Shown: positions 36,790-49,914, numbered from the stretch's first letter. The stretch is DNA of 64,000 bases from Gnetum montanum (GCA_015680685.1 MNCI01030687.1:3229-67228), one strand, 5' to 3'. Notes: generated by a model not told the origin, from the sequence alone. Numbers and translations are program-made.

Positions 36790-38165
36790 TAAGTGCTCGT
36801 GCAGTGTCAATGGGGTCGAGCATAGTTAGGTTTTTGGCAAAAAAGAGGGTGCCAACATGTGGGGGCTATTGCCCAAGCGTAGTTTTAGGCATGGGTATGC
36901 AATGCAACAATAGAAAATGCAAACAAAATGCTAAAAATGCAAGAAAAGAGAGAGAAAAATGCAACACCACCCCAAATGGGGTTGAGTGTAGTTAACTTCA
37001 AAAGGGGTGAAAAGGTATGCAGTGTACAATAGGTAGAGTGGATAGCGTAGTCACAGTCTCATGGATGTTTGGCCGTGAAGACTGGTGTTTTGTCAAGGTG
37101 TTTGTGTCTACCGGGTTAGCCGCCACAATGTATCGTGGGCTGTAGTATTCTAGTGGGCTACAGTGGTCTGTAACTTTGTCAAGATGCCTTTGGTTCCCTC
37201 CCAAGTGCTCCTTAGGTTTGCAAGTTTGTGAAGTTTGAAATGTGCCAATGCTTCAAATTTGCTGACCCTAAAAACATTGATGGCAAGGGTATTTATAGGC
37301 CCATGGTTAGTGAAAGATGCGGGATGGTTGCCACGTGGCAGTGGGATGGTGGGGACTATGCTATCATCCAACTACACTTTCCACTAAGGTTAGTGGTGTT
37401 GTGCTTTGCTGGACTCTGCGAGACTGCGAGACTGTGACTACACTACCAACTGCATGTATATGCGCTGAGAGGACCACAATGTACTTGAAAAAATGTAACT
37501 TTGGAGACTACGCTCTTCACTATCTTGTGTGGGGTTGAGCGTAGTTACAATTTTGGGGATAAAAGGGATACAAAAAAGATGCATTTTGCTAACTACGCTT
37601 GTTGGAGGTGAGTTGGAGTTGAGCTAAATGTCGGTGCTGCGTTGTGAAGGCCTTTGGAGGCTATTCTAGTTGACTACACTTTGGACTAGGGGAGAGCATA
37701 GTCCCACACTTCAAATTTTTTTTTGCAAAAAATGGCTATGTGCTGACTACTCTCTCCATGGGAGGTTGACTACGCTCCCAACTAGGGTGAGTGAAGTCCT
37801 AGCACTTGTCAAAACTTGCAGAAACTGACTTCCAGTTGACTATGCTATGGGCTAGTGGAGAGTGTAGTCTCAACACTTAGAAAAATATGCAAAAATTATG
37901 CCTTCATGTTGACTACGCTCTATGGCAATGGAGAGCGTAGTCTCAACACTTAGAAAATTTTGTAGCAACTAGCTTGACACTTAGAAAAAATTGCAAAACT
38001 GGCCTTTGTGTTGACTATGCTCTACACAAGGCTAACTACGCTATGGGGTAGTGGAGAATGTAGTCTCAACACTTAGAAAATTTTGTAGGAAACTGCACCT
38101 CCATGCTAACTATGCTTGACTATGCTCTGAAGCAGTGGAGAGCGTACTCTCAACACTTAGAAAAT
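36790..38165. repeat. Degenerate array of GACTACGCTC / GAGCGTAGTC dyads
   Basis: A 1.4-kb block in which GACTACGCTC-type words alternate with their reverse complement, so each pair can fold back. The best hairpin is 37911-37920 with 37933-37942, an exact 10-bp stem (11 with the next pair) and a 10-12-base loop. Others: 37506-37515/37537-37546, 37672-37681/37694-37703, 37838-37847/37860-37869, 38118-38127/38140-38149. From 37840 on, a longer unit of roughly 75-100 bases repeats, each stem followed by tctcaacacttagaaaa. Not coding. I do not recognise the family. Confidence 0.8.
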
Positions 38166-38194
38166 TTGTGCTCAGGATGTTGAAGTCCAAATTT

Positions 38195-38360
38195 GGTGGT
38201 GTTTCAAGTAGTGAGGTGTTAGCTTAGTGTTAAGACTCTTAATTTGGAAGCTCTAACTTATGGGTTCAATTCTAGTAGGCAATATGGAGTTATAAAGTTA
38301 TAATTGAAATATATCTTAGGGTGTACCTATGTTTCAATTATTTTGAGTTCGAACAACCTA
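38195..38360 (+). mobile_element. tRNA-derived SINE (same family as 59989-60136)
   Basis: A-box-like gttagcttagtgttaagactc and B box gggttcaattct, then the shared 3' part ggtgtacctatgtttcaattattttgag. Ends are approximate since no target duplication is clear. Confidence 0.6.
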
Positions 38361-38533
38361 CCCTCTCTTCCATTGTGTCCCTTGATGATGATTTACTTTA
38401 TCTAATTAATGGGAGGTGGCTCAAGTAGTTAGCTCATTGTTTGGTATTAATGGTTCAAATAAAGAGGTGGATGTCAAAAGATCAACAATAACTTAGCCTT
38501 TAATAATGGAATGTGTCTTCTTCTCTTAAAAGG

Positions 38534-39344
38534 TGACGAGTAGTGAAGTAGATCCTACATCCAACTAGATAAATCACAAGGGTTATGAGTGACTTGATCG
38601 TAATCTATGGATAGACTAAATGTGGCTTCTAGATAATCGATACATGATTATTGATTGTTATCTTCCTACTTGGGTTAGTTGTAGTTCAATTTTCTATGGT
38701 TCAACCCAAATTGAGACACATGATATGATGTTGTTTGACATAAAGAAAGCTAAGACAAAACATTGTAATTAACTATTATATCTATGAACTAAATTCCAAC
38801 TAGCCTAAAGCAATGAGCATCTATTCCCAACTTGACATACACATCTTAAACTAGTGTAGTTGTTACTAGAATTACCAAGTGACACACTACTAGGTATGCC
38901 AAGTGATATCATCATTGATTTGCAAAATGATTATACATTGCACTCAAAATTGGTTGTTCTTTTTCCAAGTTACTATAATGTGATGAAATATAAACATTAA
39001 ACTAAGTATAAAAGAACATAAATTGCATGAAAAAGAAAAATCTAAGCTAAGTCAAAGCATTATTACAGTCAAAAATAATCTTAATCTTTATTTTCATTTA
39101 TGAAACATGTCTATGTACATTCCACTTGAATGAAGATGTCATACAATTGCTTAGACCACATTGTTGACACTCACTAAATATTACTAGAATTATAGAATAA
39201 AAGTGCAAAATCTAGCTAAGATGCAACCAAAAAGATGCATTGAACGTGGTATGTGAGCAGTATTATAAGTGATACTAGCCTTGGATACATTGCATTTGCA
39301 ATATCGTAGTTGCAATGCTGCATTAACATGTGAGCTATTTATTA
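38534..39344 (-). mobile_element. 3' LTR of old element D
   Basis: Decayed member of the A-family LTR: tgacgagtagtgaagta at the outer end, tagcctaaagcaatgagcatct and attaccaagtgacacactac within, and the fused motif region near 39290-39320. It abuts a polypurine tract read on the - strand (about 39345-39357, cgtgagggta) and the internal phrase gaaaactcatcctcaagtta, which also follows the 3' LTRs of B and C. Ends have drifted, so coordinates are good to a few bases. Confidence 0.75.
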
Positions 39345-40587
39345 TACCCTCACGACTAATTGAAAACTCATCCTCAAGTTAAATAAAAATTGGAATAGAG
39401 TTTGTTACAAATTTGTGGAGGTGACTTGGAATGAATAATTGACTAATTGACAATAAAACTAACTAATTAACTTTGACTAAGTGTTGCATCACAACATTTA
39501 TTCAAGTGGTTTTACAAAAACAACAATACATCCTAAACATACATCAATAGTTGACAAAATTGTAGGTCTTCGAAATTCTTAATTTATAGGCCTTCATGTT
39601 GTTCATAGTGTTGGTGGCTCCTATGGTTGATCAATAACTTGTCCATCCATGTAAAAATGGTATAGGATGGTCTAAAAACTTATTCAAATTAGTCCATGAG
39701 TCATTAATGGTCAAGGCCAAGTTGGCTATATTTACTATTGTTAGAATTTTCCACAAACATGGAAGATCAGAAAACATTTTATTTGCTTGTACTAACTAGC
39801 TATTAAGTAGTTTGCACTCAACATTAAATGCTCAAACTTTCTTCTTAAGCTCTTGATAATCTACCATTCTTTTTGCTAGATTCTCTATGATCTATTGTTG
39901 CTCAATATAATGAGTTCTAAGGATCTTTCACTTCATGGTTTCTTCTTGTAATTTCTTTTTTATTTTATCATGGAGTTTGCTCTCAAGTTTAAACAATGGA
40001 AATGTTGCAGCTAATGATTTTTCCATGTTAGTCCTTAGGCAGCTAGTTATCAACATGACAAGATTCACATATCTCAAGTTAGCTAGTTCCATATAATGTA
40101 TCATCTCTTTAATCTACAAGTATTTGACTTTAATTTTAACTTGATGTATTGTAGATATTCTCTTATAGATGCTTGTCCAAGGAGCATCTGAAGATTATTG
40201 TAAGGAAACATCTATATGGGGCCTTAGTTGCCCTAATCTCCTTCTCATTGATTTCTTTTTGGAGACCTATCTAATTCCTATAGTGTCTGTTGAATATATC
40301 TTACTTGGTAGCTTTATTTTTATAAGTTATCTATTATGGACTTTTACTACAATGCTTTGAATTTTGGCATTGAGAGGGTTCTATTTTCTCTAGGTAACAT
40401 TTTGATATCTGTATCTACTTTTATAAATTACTTATGAAGGCAACTTAATTAAGTCTCTAGTTGCTCTTTCTTCTTTGCTACCAATGTTAGCCTCTTATTT
40501 TTCACTATCAAGCCCTTATTCTCTTCCTCCAAGATGGTTATGATCTTTTATAATTCTTATGACTTTACATTTATTGTAGACACATCC
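39345..40587 (-). pseudogene. Element D, C-terminal part of ORF2 (coiled-coil region)
   Basis: Internal sequence of element D between its 3' LTR and the insertion point of element B. It parallels 41388-42700 of element B: a catgga/gatcagaaaac phrase and a T-rich coding strand opposite that would give Glu/Lys/Leu-rich coiled coil in the - frames. Broken throughout. It resumes at 50795 beyond element B. Confidence 0.6.
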
Positions 40588-41387
40588 TGATGAGCAATGG
40601 AGTATCCAACACCCAACCATATGAGATACGAGTGTTCATGCACAATCCTGGTCAAACTATGTAGATAAGGCAATGTGATTATACTAGTAATTGATTAGCA
40701 TTCGTGATCGTTATCTTCCCATGTGAGTTAGTAAAATCAGTGCGTATGGTTTAACTCATGGTGAGGTATATGATATTGATGTTGTATTGGCTATTGTGCT
40801 CCTAATAAACATAAAGTGAAGGTAAAAGTTTCTAAATCTAAGTATCAGTAAAACAAATCTAAACTAGCCTATGCGATGAGTAGCTAGTCTTGATCTTCCG
40901 ATTGCACCTTAGACTTTGTGCAACTACTACTGGGATTACCAAGTACTACACTACTAGGCAAACTAAGTGATAGTACTTCTAGGTTACCAAGTAGTTACAC
41001 TTACGTGCTTGAGATCAATCGTACTCATTCCGCTTAATGACATTAAAAGTAAATTGCAAGTAATTGTAATTTCCATGATGGAAAGTAATCTCGATCTTTA
41101 TTTCCAGTTATGTAGTGCATCCAAGTACATCACACTTGAACAAAGACTCCGTTCAATCACTTAACATCACACTATGGGCACACACTACTAATTACTAAAT
41201 TCAAGAAAACAAACTGAAAGAGTTCTGTTACTAAGCTATTAATCTACTGCAAATCTGTGTGCCCAAGTGTTGCTTATATAGGCTGGCATGCATCCCACAA
41301 TATCATTTATACAATAATGTAGCTACAATATTGTAGATATGATATTGTAATTACAATATTGTTGGCTCAAAATTTTTGGATTTATCA
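40588..41387 (-). repeat. 3' LTR of element B
   Basis: 800 bp between tgatgagcaatgg and ggatttatca. Shares private changes with the 5' LTR (gtatccaacacccaaccatatgag) and lacks a ~60-base AT-rich segment present there near 50415-50470. Confidence 0.85.
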
Positions 41388-41400
41388 TACCCCCATAATT
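41388..41400 (-). other. Polypurine tract of element B
   Basis: Reads aattatgggggta on the - strand directly before the 3' LTR. The same arrangement stands before the 3' LTRs of elements C and D. Confidence 0.75.
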
Positions 41401-44340
41401 GATTGAAAACTCATCCTCAAGTTAAAACAAAATGAGGATGGAGTTTCTTACAAAATTTGGAGGTATATCTACATGACACTGACTTCTATATACATGACTC
41501 TCTAGTGTCGTAGTGGAGTTTACAAAAATGAACACATGATATGATAATTTTGACAAAGAATGAAAAAAAAAATCTGGTAGAGTTAAATGTAGCCTTATGT
41601 TGTTCCATGTGGAGGTGGCTCTTCTATAGGATTCTTTCCCTTATTGTCAGGCTTCTTGAATTGGTATTTGTTCAGGAGTGCCTACAACTTCTCTTCTTCC
41701 ATTCTGGGATCATGGACCATCCATGCTAATGAACCAATGTTTGATGGATTCAACACATTCCATAGACATGATAGTTGTGGAAACATTTGATTGGCTTTAA
41801 CATGCCATGCTACAAACTATCGTCGCTCTTCTTCAAAAGCTCTAGCCTTTTCTTTGAGTTTATGATAGTTTATTAATCTTCTAGCTAAATTTACTGCTAC
41901 ATCCTTTTGCCCATGGGAGCCAGCCTTAATTGCTTCTACTTCTAAGTTTGCTACTTGAAGTTTTTATAGAGCATCTTTTCTATCTACAAACTCCTTTTCA
42001 TATAAAGCTTAAGTGGCTGCTACTTGTTGTTCTAGTTCATTTCTGGGCTTGCCTGCTATTAACATGGCCAAATTAGCATATTGAAGGTTTTCTAACATCA
42101 TGTATTCTTTTAATTCTTCCATCTACAAGTTTTTATTTTTCACTTCTGCTTAATAGGTTTGGACCATGCTATCCAAGATGGGTTGCCAATTAGGATTTTG
42201 TGTTGTAACTAAACTGATCTTGGCCTTTGCCATCTGGATCTCTTTCTTATTTATCTGTTTATACATGCCCACTTGGTCTTGGAAGTGTTCTTTGAGCCTT
42301 TCATATTTCTTGGCCTCATTTTACCATGCACTAATTTTGATAGCTGATTTCTGTTAGATGGCGCATACCTCCTCCATAGAGAGGGTTCTATTTTCTCTTA
42401 TGAGGTAGCTCATATCTTGGTTGATTCTCATTAGCTACTCTCTCAATTGATGGATGCTTTCTTCTAGAGTGTTTTTCTACTTTTTTATTGTGGTCAACCT
42501 CATGTTCTCTACAACAAGTTGTTTATTTTCTTCTTGTAAGGCAGCAAGTGCTTTGACATGGGCATATGATTGGGCTTCGAATACTGAAGCATTCCATACT
42601 ACCTTTTCTTTCTCACATGCTATATCTTTGTTTCTCTTAAAAAGGAAATTAATTTGCTCAGTTCTGAATTGTGCTATTTAGTCTGGTGCTATGAACTGAG
42701 TTGGATCTCTCCTTTCTGCTCTCAAGGCTACAAGCTCTTCTTGTAATTCATGAAGTTCATTCTTAGCATGTCCTACCCTGGTTTCGACCATGATTAATTT
42801 TCCTTTGGTGGATATTAATCCAAACTATGTTACAATGATATCACTAAGAATATCAAATAGATTTGTCATAACTTAACCTATCTACAATAGTCTATCCAAC
42901 ACATCTTCATGTTTTGCATGAGTCATAGAGGTCCTAGTTATCATTTGAGCATCTTTGGCTCTAGAAATATTAGTTGGTGGCACAACAGGTAAATTAAAGG
43001 ATTTTTTAATGTGATTTGTGATCACTTCTACGGCTCCCACTACGTCATGGTGCTACAAGACCACAACTATGGCTCCTTCTCCTGATTCACACACCACTTG
43101 GAACAATGCAGCATTCTGAAAAATTTGTTGTGACCACTAGGCCTCTCTTCCTAACTGCAGTGATATCTTTCCACTGGCTGGATTGGTTGAAATAGTTGAC
43201 CTGACTACATCATCAATAACTTTGAATAAATTGGCTTCTTCCTTGCTTTCCCAATTGATGGTTTCTACAAGTTATTTTAGATGATTGATTGAAGGCCTAT
43301 AATCTTGTGGCGATGGTGGTGAAACTTGTGATTATTACTATTGATGTCCTATGGGGTGGGTAGTCTCCTTAGTGCCTAGTTGTTTTTCTAATTGGTCCTT
43401 TTCAAAAGGCACTGGTTTGAGCATTTCAACATAAGAAGCATTTTGTGCCTTCTTCAATGCATCATTTGTATACCCTTGGATACTAGCTTGTTTACATAGC
43501 TTTCGAATAAGGTAAGGAAATTGAAGTGTTAACTTCCCTGCCTTCTTTTCTTTGAACCACCTTTGGATTTCTATGAAGTAGAGGTGGGTGATGTTTGCAT
43601 TGAATTTTTCCATTAGTATTGCACTCCCTCTAGTTACATATGTAGAGATTCTAGTTAGTCTTTTGGTAGGAAACATGTGACAGGTGCCAATTTTGAGATG
43701 GATCTTTTCTTTTGTAGTCAATTCGCTGTATTTTTTATCTTCCTTGTCATACATTGTTGTAATCATAGCTTCCTAACGTCTATGTTAGATCTAGTTAATA
43801 TCTGTGCCACCTTTGTTCCTTGATTAGGCATATTCAATACCTTCGCTATTGCCTTAACTAAGTAAGATATTGAGATTCCTTCAATTTTGACTGTAGCATC
43901 AGCTTCTCGATTTTGCCAAAATTGGAATGTTTCTCCTAGATATCTTTCTCCATTATTTGTTAGAGTAGGCCACAAAGGAGATGACTAAAGTTGGGCCTTA
44001 ACAACATCTAGAGAAAATTCCAAGAATGGACCAAAGTTAAGTTCCACAATTACTATCAACATGATGGATTTTTCTTGAACAACTTGAAGGCATTCAAGTG
44101 ACAGTGTAAGTTGTTGTCCCTAGATAGGTACTGGTGGAACATTTACTTCTACTTAAGCAAATTACTTTGTGATAGGATTTTGTTGATGAATGATGAAGGA
44201 TTGTGCTTCCTGGTCTCTTTATTCTACTTGTAGATTTTGCTCGCTCACTTGTCCTCTTCCACGACCTTGTGGTCTTTTGCTTACTAGTCATGGGAGTTCT
44301 CCTTATGCTCCTCTTTTTAGGGCCATCTACAATCAATCAA
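41401..44340 (-). pseudogene. ORF2 of element B, plant transposon-protein-like domain plus coiled coil
   Basis: A second gene located where Athila-type elements carry an env-like or additional ORF. The N-terminus is basic (KKRSIRRTP, KRTSERAKSTSRIKR; about 44340-44160), suggesting nuclear targeting. Then 43975-43338 gives NREADATVKIEGISISYLVK, AIAKVLNMPNQ, MFPTKRLTRISTY, and LTLQFPYLIRKLCKQASI. That order resembles the putative plant transposon protein domain of Athila ORFs (PF20167), where a short strand, an LG(I/L)P-type turn and a final LPFP-x-LI-x-x-LC motif are usual. A Lys/Glu-rich coiled-coil part follows to about 41700. Stops and shifts break it. Function of such proteins is unknown. 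Confidence 0.6.
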
Positions 44341-46340
44341 GGATTTGGAATTACTAGAATATTCTCATAAATGAGTAACAATTTAATATGTTACTCATAC
44401 CCTTAGTCATACCAAGTTCTTAATTCATTATGATTGTAGAGTTAAAAGATTTTTTCAATAACAAAGCCACTAGTACTTTAAATGAGTGGTATGATCAATT
44501 AGAAGTATTCTTAAAGTGGTTTTGGCCTTAACATAAGTGGTTTACTTTAAAAAATTATTAACATGTTCCTTAACTTACCCCTATAATACCTTCTATTTGT
44601 TAGCAATTTTGAAAAAATTGACTCAAATTTTCCTTACTTGCACCTCCCATGACTAGGGTGATCACTTTGGAATCATGTAGATTCAAAAATCACGCAAATC
44701 AGGGCAATAATGAGCAAGTTATGGGTGCTAGTAGTTGGAGTGTTAGGGATTTTTTAGCTTCAAAGAAAAAATGGCAACAACTCCCTTTCTATGAAATTTA
44801 GAAATGAAAAAATTTTTCTAACTCCCCCACACTATATGTAGATTTTATGCATGTGATATTATAGATGCGATATTGTAAGTGCTTGTGATATCATAGATAC
44901 GATGTCACCATAGAAAAATCAAAATTGTTGAATGTTTTTCTTGAAAAAAATTGAGTCCCATAGGATGGTTGGAAGATATGCATCATGTTAAAAGGGCCCT
45001 GACATGGAGATGATGCTTCAATTGTGAAAAAAAGCGTTGAAAGTCTATGATTAAGGAATCTTGGGCTATGAAAGTATATGAGGTATTGTTGGAATGGATG
45101 AAAAAGACAACATTTTTGTGCTATTAGAATGGATAGTGTGAGTGATATGGGAAGTATTTATTATTATTTATTGGAATTGGAAGGCTCAAGATGATGTGGA
45201 ATCATTGGCAAGCATAAGATACAACAGTTATACAAGTGGGTCCTCCCCAAAGCAAGCTTCAGCCCTTAATGCCCTTGTATAACCACATTTAGAAGTGTCC
45301 TTAGGCACTCAAGGAGTTGGATGTAAGACATGTTTAGCAAAACACACATGTTGGAACCACCAAATTGGGAAAATAACTCTATGTTACTCAAAATCATAAG
45401 TTATGATTATTCAAACAATGAGCTGAAATGGGCTTAGAAGGGATTGCAGAAATTAGGACATGAGGTGTCTTACCATAGGCATAATGAATTCTTGTGTTTT
45501 ATTGGTGGTTAATGTAATCATTAGCCTTTTTGTCCAAGATTCAAACTAATTCTAGACCACATTCTAGTGACATTGCATCATTTCATCTCTTGGAGTCACA
45601 ATCAGAAGACTATCAATGTTACAAGGAGTATTGTCACTTGGCATATTATCCAAGGGAGGAGTTTATTCATGGCACTTTATTTTTATTTTTTACATTTTTG
45701 AGAAGCCCCAAAGAGACCCCTAGAAATTTATTATGTGCTCTTTTATTTGTTAATTGTGTCAACCTTTTTAAGGTAGCACTTATTTTACTCTTATTCCCAT
45801 TTTTTGTTAGATCTACAGGGATATAATACAATGTTAGTAACATGATAGAACTTAGAATAATAATCCAAAAAGAATCCACAAGTCCCCTTGATGTTACACC
45901 ATTTTCATTTCACTTGGTTTTTCACTTTTCTATCCAGGAATAATGACCACAGGTTTATTCTTAGTTTGATAATGGAAAGAATATCATTATGGCCATGGTA
46001 AGAACCTCTTATTAATGGAATGGATGGATGGATGATGTGGGCTCATTGTGCAAATAATCAGTCTCTTATGACTTGATTTCATAGAGAAATTTTCACTTTA
46101 TTAGGCTACATCTTGCCTTTATTTAATTTTGTTTTATTAATAACCAAAAATTATTTACAAAGTGTTTGAAACAAAGTATAAAAGAAATGGGAAAGGTGGT
46201 AAGAATTAAAAAGTATAAGGGATGAAAAATATTAAAGAATGTGAAATATTGAAGAAATGCGAAAGATTGGAGTAATGAGAAAAATGGAAAAGAAAATTAA
46301 TAATGAAAAGAAAATGAAAAAGCACTTATGAATTCCCATG
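44341..46340 (-). other. Element B spacer between protease and ORF2
   Basis: Two kilobases without reading frames, homologous in pieces to 54480-56040 (element C) and 58893-61530 (element D). Shared phrases include gggtcctccccaaagca, gcccttaatgcccttgtataacca and taagaacct.ttattaatgga. At 44840-44920 it holds degenerate GATATC-type motifs and a TATA-like box (see separate entry). Confidence 0.65.
44845..44912 (-). promoter_or_regulatory. Degenerate internal promoter-like block, element B
   Basis: On the - strand, gatatc / aatatc words (four within about 60 bases) precede ctacatatagtgtggggg, which aligns with ctataaataag...gtggggg of element C. It copies the order of the LTR promoter (palindrome, then TATA) in front of ORF2. 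Confidence 0.45.
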
Positions 46341-47150
46341 TCATGATAGGGCATCTCCCCCATGACTAAAATCTTGGGCAAGTATTTGGAAAATGCTCCC
46401 TAGATCTTTTGGATCATACACTTTGGATGGTTTTCTTACCATCTTTAGGGTTTTAACTTTGTTATGATTATCCCATGTCATCTTGATAGTAGTTGAGTTT
46501 TGATCATCTAAGTTCTTGTTTTCCTTTTCCTCTAGTATGTGTTCATGAGTTAATATTTTCATTTCCGAGTCCTTAGTTGGAGTCATTTTCTTTGGATAGG
46601 AATTAGTAAGTGATTCATGTGTATCCATGCATATGTTTGAAAAATTAAGGTTCTCAGTTAGTGGCCATAGGATGTCTTTTGATTTTGTGGCTTCTACTAT
46701 TCTTTTTGCACACATTTGTGTTTCATTATTACTGTGGACTGTTATGGTATCTATGTTAGTACTTTGAATATTCTACCCACTATTGCACCCTTTCATGAAT
46801 ATGTCTGATATTGGAATTCTTTGTCTAAGAATGGCTCCATGTTTGTCCTCTTTCAAGATCTCCATGGATAAATCTCTCATTTTTAGCCTACCATCAATGG
46901 TGTTAAGCCATGCCCTACCCATGATGATTGGACATTCCTTATTAGTATCCTACACATCAATCACCAAGAAGTTTGCTGGGTAGGGCCACCCATTGATAGT
47001 GGTTACTACATTGTCAATAAAAGGATGGTAATAGATTGATCTACAAGCTCCAACTTGATGTTACATTCCTTAAATGATGGTAGGCTCCATGTTTGATATG
47101 TGTTGTAGGAGATTAATTAACTCTGGAACCTAAGTCTAGTGGAGCTTTTC
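46341..47150 (-). pseudogene. Retroviral-type aspartic protease of element B with C-terminal tail
   Basis: The - strand gives the active-site motif LDLGS (about 47137-47120), then after a frameshift LISYNTYQTW, IKLELVDQSI, PANFLVIDV and PIIMGRAWLNTIDG. This is the retropepsin pattern of Athila/Tat polyproteins (DLGAS, then a final hydrophobic-ILGRPFL block). The frame goes on from 46715 and ends ...FSHGGDALS at 46341. Element C ends in the related SHGQDAPS, and element D's polymerase also ends just here, so the tail looks like the original end of Pol with RT to integrase removed. The protease would cleave Gag; here it is broken. Confidence 0.7.
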
Positions 47151-47259
47151 ATGGGAGGTTCCTAGCTACTCATAGATAGATTAAAGAAACTCCTGGGTTA
47201 ATTCACTTTTGCAGGAGTGGCCCTACCTTGATCTAATTAGTAACAACGACAATGATCAT

Positions 47260-49796
47260 GACCATATATATTTTTAGACTCAATGATGATGGAAGCTTGT
47301 CAAGAGTGAGAAGATTTGTTTGAGGAGAAGATGGTCTTAATAAAGCTCCTATTTTGCCAACCTTTTCTAGACTCATCCTAAAGAAAAGATGTTTCTTTGT
47401 TTGGCCCTTAGCATTTTTGGTGAGATCTTCTATTCATACATTTACTACCCTTACAGCCTTCTTTTGCTATGGCTATGATGGTAGTTCACCCTGCATTGCG
47501 GGTTGTGGCATTGGTGGCAAGGGGTTTAGATTGGGATTTGAGAGATCAGTTGCTTGTGAATGCACATTTGGGTTTAGATTTGTCCTTGGTGGTGTTGGTA
47601 ATATTCTAGTGGATGATATTGTGAATTTTTAACAGTGGCATTTGCTAGTGAGATCAGACATTAGACATAGTATCTATAAGGATCAAGTTGTTGATATGGA
47701 TACTATTGGCGTGGTGGTAGCAAGGCCCATGATTGCAACTGTTACGACTACTGATGGTACTACTCCTACGATTGTGGCAAGGCTCCACTAGGATAGTACA
47801 TTGGTTGAGGTTGCTATTTGTAGTTACTTTGAGGATAAGGTAACTATTTGGGGATTTTTTTTGAACAAATCATGGGTTAAGTGCATATTCCCTTATTTCT
47901 TGCAGATGTACCATGACTGGACAACATCCCTTAGGATGTTTGTACTGGCACACAGTGTAACCTTCATCATCTATGAAGTTGATGTCTGAGTATCCAGCTA
48001 TTGAAGTAACTTTGCCCTTTTGTCCAAATTCCCTCTTCTTCTTTTTATCTTTGCCTTTGTTGAGTGCTTGTTTTTCTTTCTCCTTCATAATCTTTAGTGC
48101 CATTGTACATCATTCATATATCGAATCCCACATTTTTGCTACCTATGTTGCTACATTGACAACAGATTTCTAAATCGTTAGCATCTCTTTCATGATGACT
48201 TGGTCCAAGGTTTCTTCCTCTTGGGTATCACACACTTGTGCATATCTTTTCTAGATTGATGGATCCCTATTTTATTCTTTAGATGATTCCTTGTTTTTTT
48301 GAGTTATCCTTCTTCTTTTGCCATTTGATCAATAAGCCTTTGAATTCGATGGGCAGTTAATTCTGATAGTCTTGCTTGGGCATAAAGCCTAAGGGTTTCT
48401 CTTGTTTTACTTCTTAGCCCATCTATGATGTGCCTTAGGTATTCCTTTGATGAATATCCATGGCCTAGGCATTTGTGTAACAGTAAATAATATCTGTCCA
48501 TTGTTGTAAGAAGGGTCTCATAAGTTCCTTATTTCTACTTCTAGATTTGCTTTCTTAGGTTCAACACTCATGAATATGTCTGATATTTGTCATTAAAAAT
48601 TTCAAGCATGGTACTCCAGCTTCTAATGGATTCATGTTCTAGTGACCTATACTAGCTTTTTGCTTCCTTCATAAGTGTTCTAGGAAATAGCTTCAATTTC
48701 TACCAATCACTTTCTATGTTTTGAATTGCACAAGCATCGTGGAATGCTTGAAGGTGATGTTGAGGATTAACGTTGTAACCTCTTTCAAATCTAGGTATGT
48801 TATTCATATCTAGTTGTTTAATTTTGCTATCTCTCACATGCTTGGTTGGTATGTAGACTACTTTCTAAATGTTAATCATGTTCTAGGTTGCCATAAGTGG
48901 TTCATCATCATGATTAGGTTCATAAGCTTCATGATAGTGATGACCCCTTCTATGCTTGTGCCTTTCTTGATCCTCTCTTCTCTCTATGTGTCTCCATCTT
49001 TTATACTCATCTTCTGAATTAGATATTGTAAGTATCGATCATGATGACCATGAGCTCTTCTCTTTTTCCTATCAAAATCTTGGTGCTTGTGCTATCTCCT
49101 ATCATAGTCCTCTGATGATTGTGATGAAGCAGAGGAGGTAATAAGAGAATAGTGTCAGCTAGTTCTCCTTTCATGATTCTTGTGAGTTCCCTTGTATGAC
49201 TTAGCAGGATCCCTTGGCCTAGACTCCCGCTTATATCTTGAGCCAGTAGCCTCCCCCTTGTGTGTCTCTACCAGAGCAGAGTGAAGTTGGGCTTTGATAG
49301 GTTCTTCTAGTTTAATGATAGGTGTCTTTGATGGCTCCTCATGGTTTTAGTGGAGTTGTTTTGAAATGAACTAATCAGCATCAAGCTCTTCTATGATAAT
49401 AGATATTTTGGCTTGCTTCCCTTTGGTATGAGCATGCTTGATTTCCATAGCAACATCTTTGTTTATTTGCTCCCTTGTAGGTTCGTAGGATTTGGTCATG
49501 TGTTGAGTCACATGGTACCCTTCTTGAATTTGGTCCAAGTGCATTCCTCTTAGAGTAGGTTGTAGCATGTTTAGTGCTACATGTTTGAGAGGTAGGATTA
49601 TGTTGCCTTGCATATCTCTCCATCTCATTTGTCTATCCTAATGGAATATGAAGGTGAAGTCTAGATAGTATGGATTAGTGTGAGCATAAGTAATACATGT
49701 ATGCATTAGCATTCCCCAGTTTTCTTCATCAGCAATCTTGTATCTACTCCTTCTTATGTCCTTGATAGGTGATGATTAATCATTATGTGAAGCCAT
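47260..49796 (-). pseudogene. gag of element B
   Basis: Opens with ATG at 49796-49794 (MASHND, then a stop). The gag core lies at about 48790-48540 (ACAIQN, WQKLKLFPRTLMKEAKSWYR), followed by 48501-48304 (MDRYYLLLHKCLGHGYSSKE and on, aligning with element A gag) and a Cys-bearing domain at 48103-47870 (HPKGCCPVMVHLQEIREYALNP). A Pro/Gln/Tyr-rich stretch leads to the protease. Multiple stops make it non-functional. Confidence 0.8.
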
Positions 49797-49914
49797 GTTA
49801 TCATTTTTTGATGTTTTATGTTAAGTGTGCTTTATATTAAGGTTGTGAAGATTAGAGTTAGGTTCTGATACAACGAACTTTGGAAAATTAGTTACTTGGT
49901 ATATCATTGACTTA

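Noticed and set aside
36783-37538. Several open frames within the hairpin array
   Set aside because: They appear on both strands because the array is made of inverted repeats, and they have no domain or codon bias.
36790-38165. CRISPR-like reading of the repeat array
   Set aside because: The DNA is a plant nuclear genome, the units are degenerate and irregular, and there are no cas genes.
45530-45826. 98-codon + strand frame in the element B spacer
   Set aside because: It is antisense to the element, absent from the homologous spacers of C and D, and has no recognisable domain.
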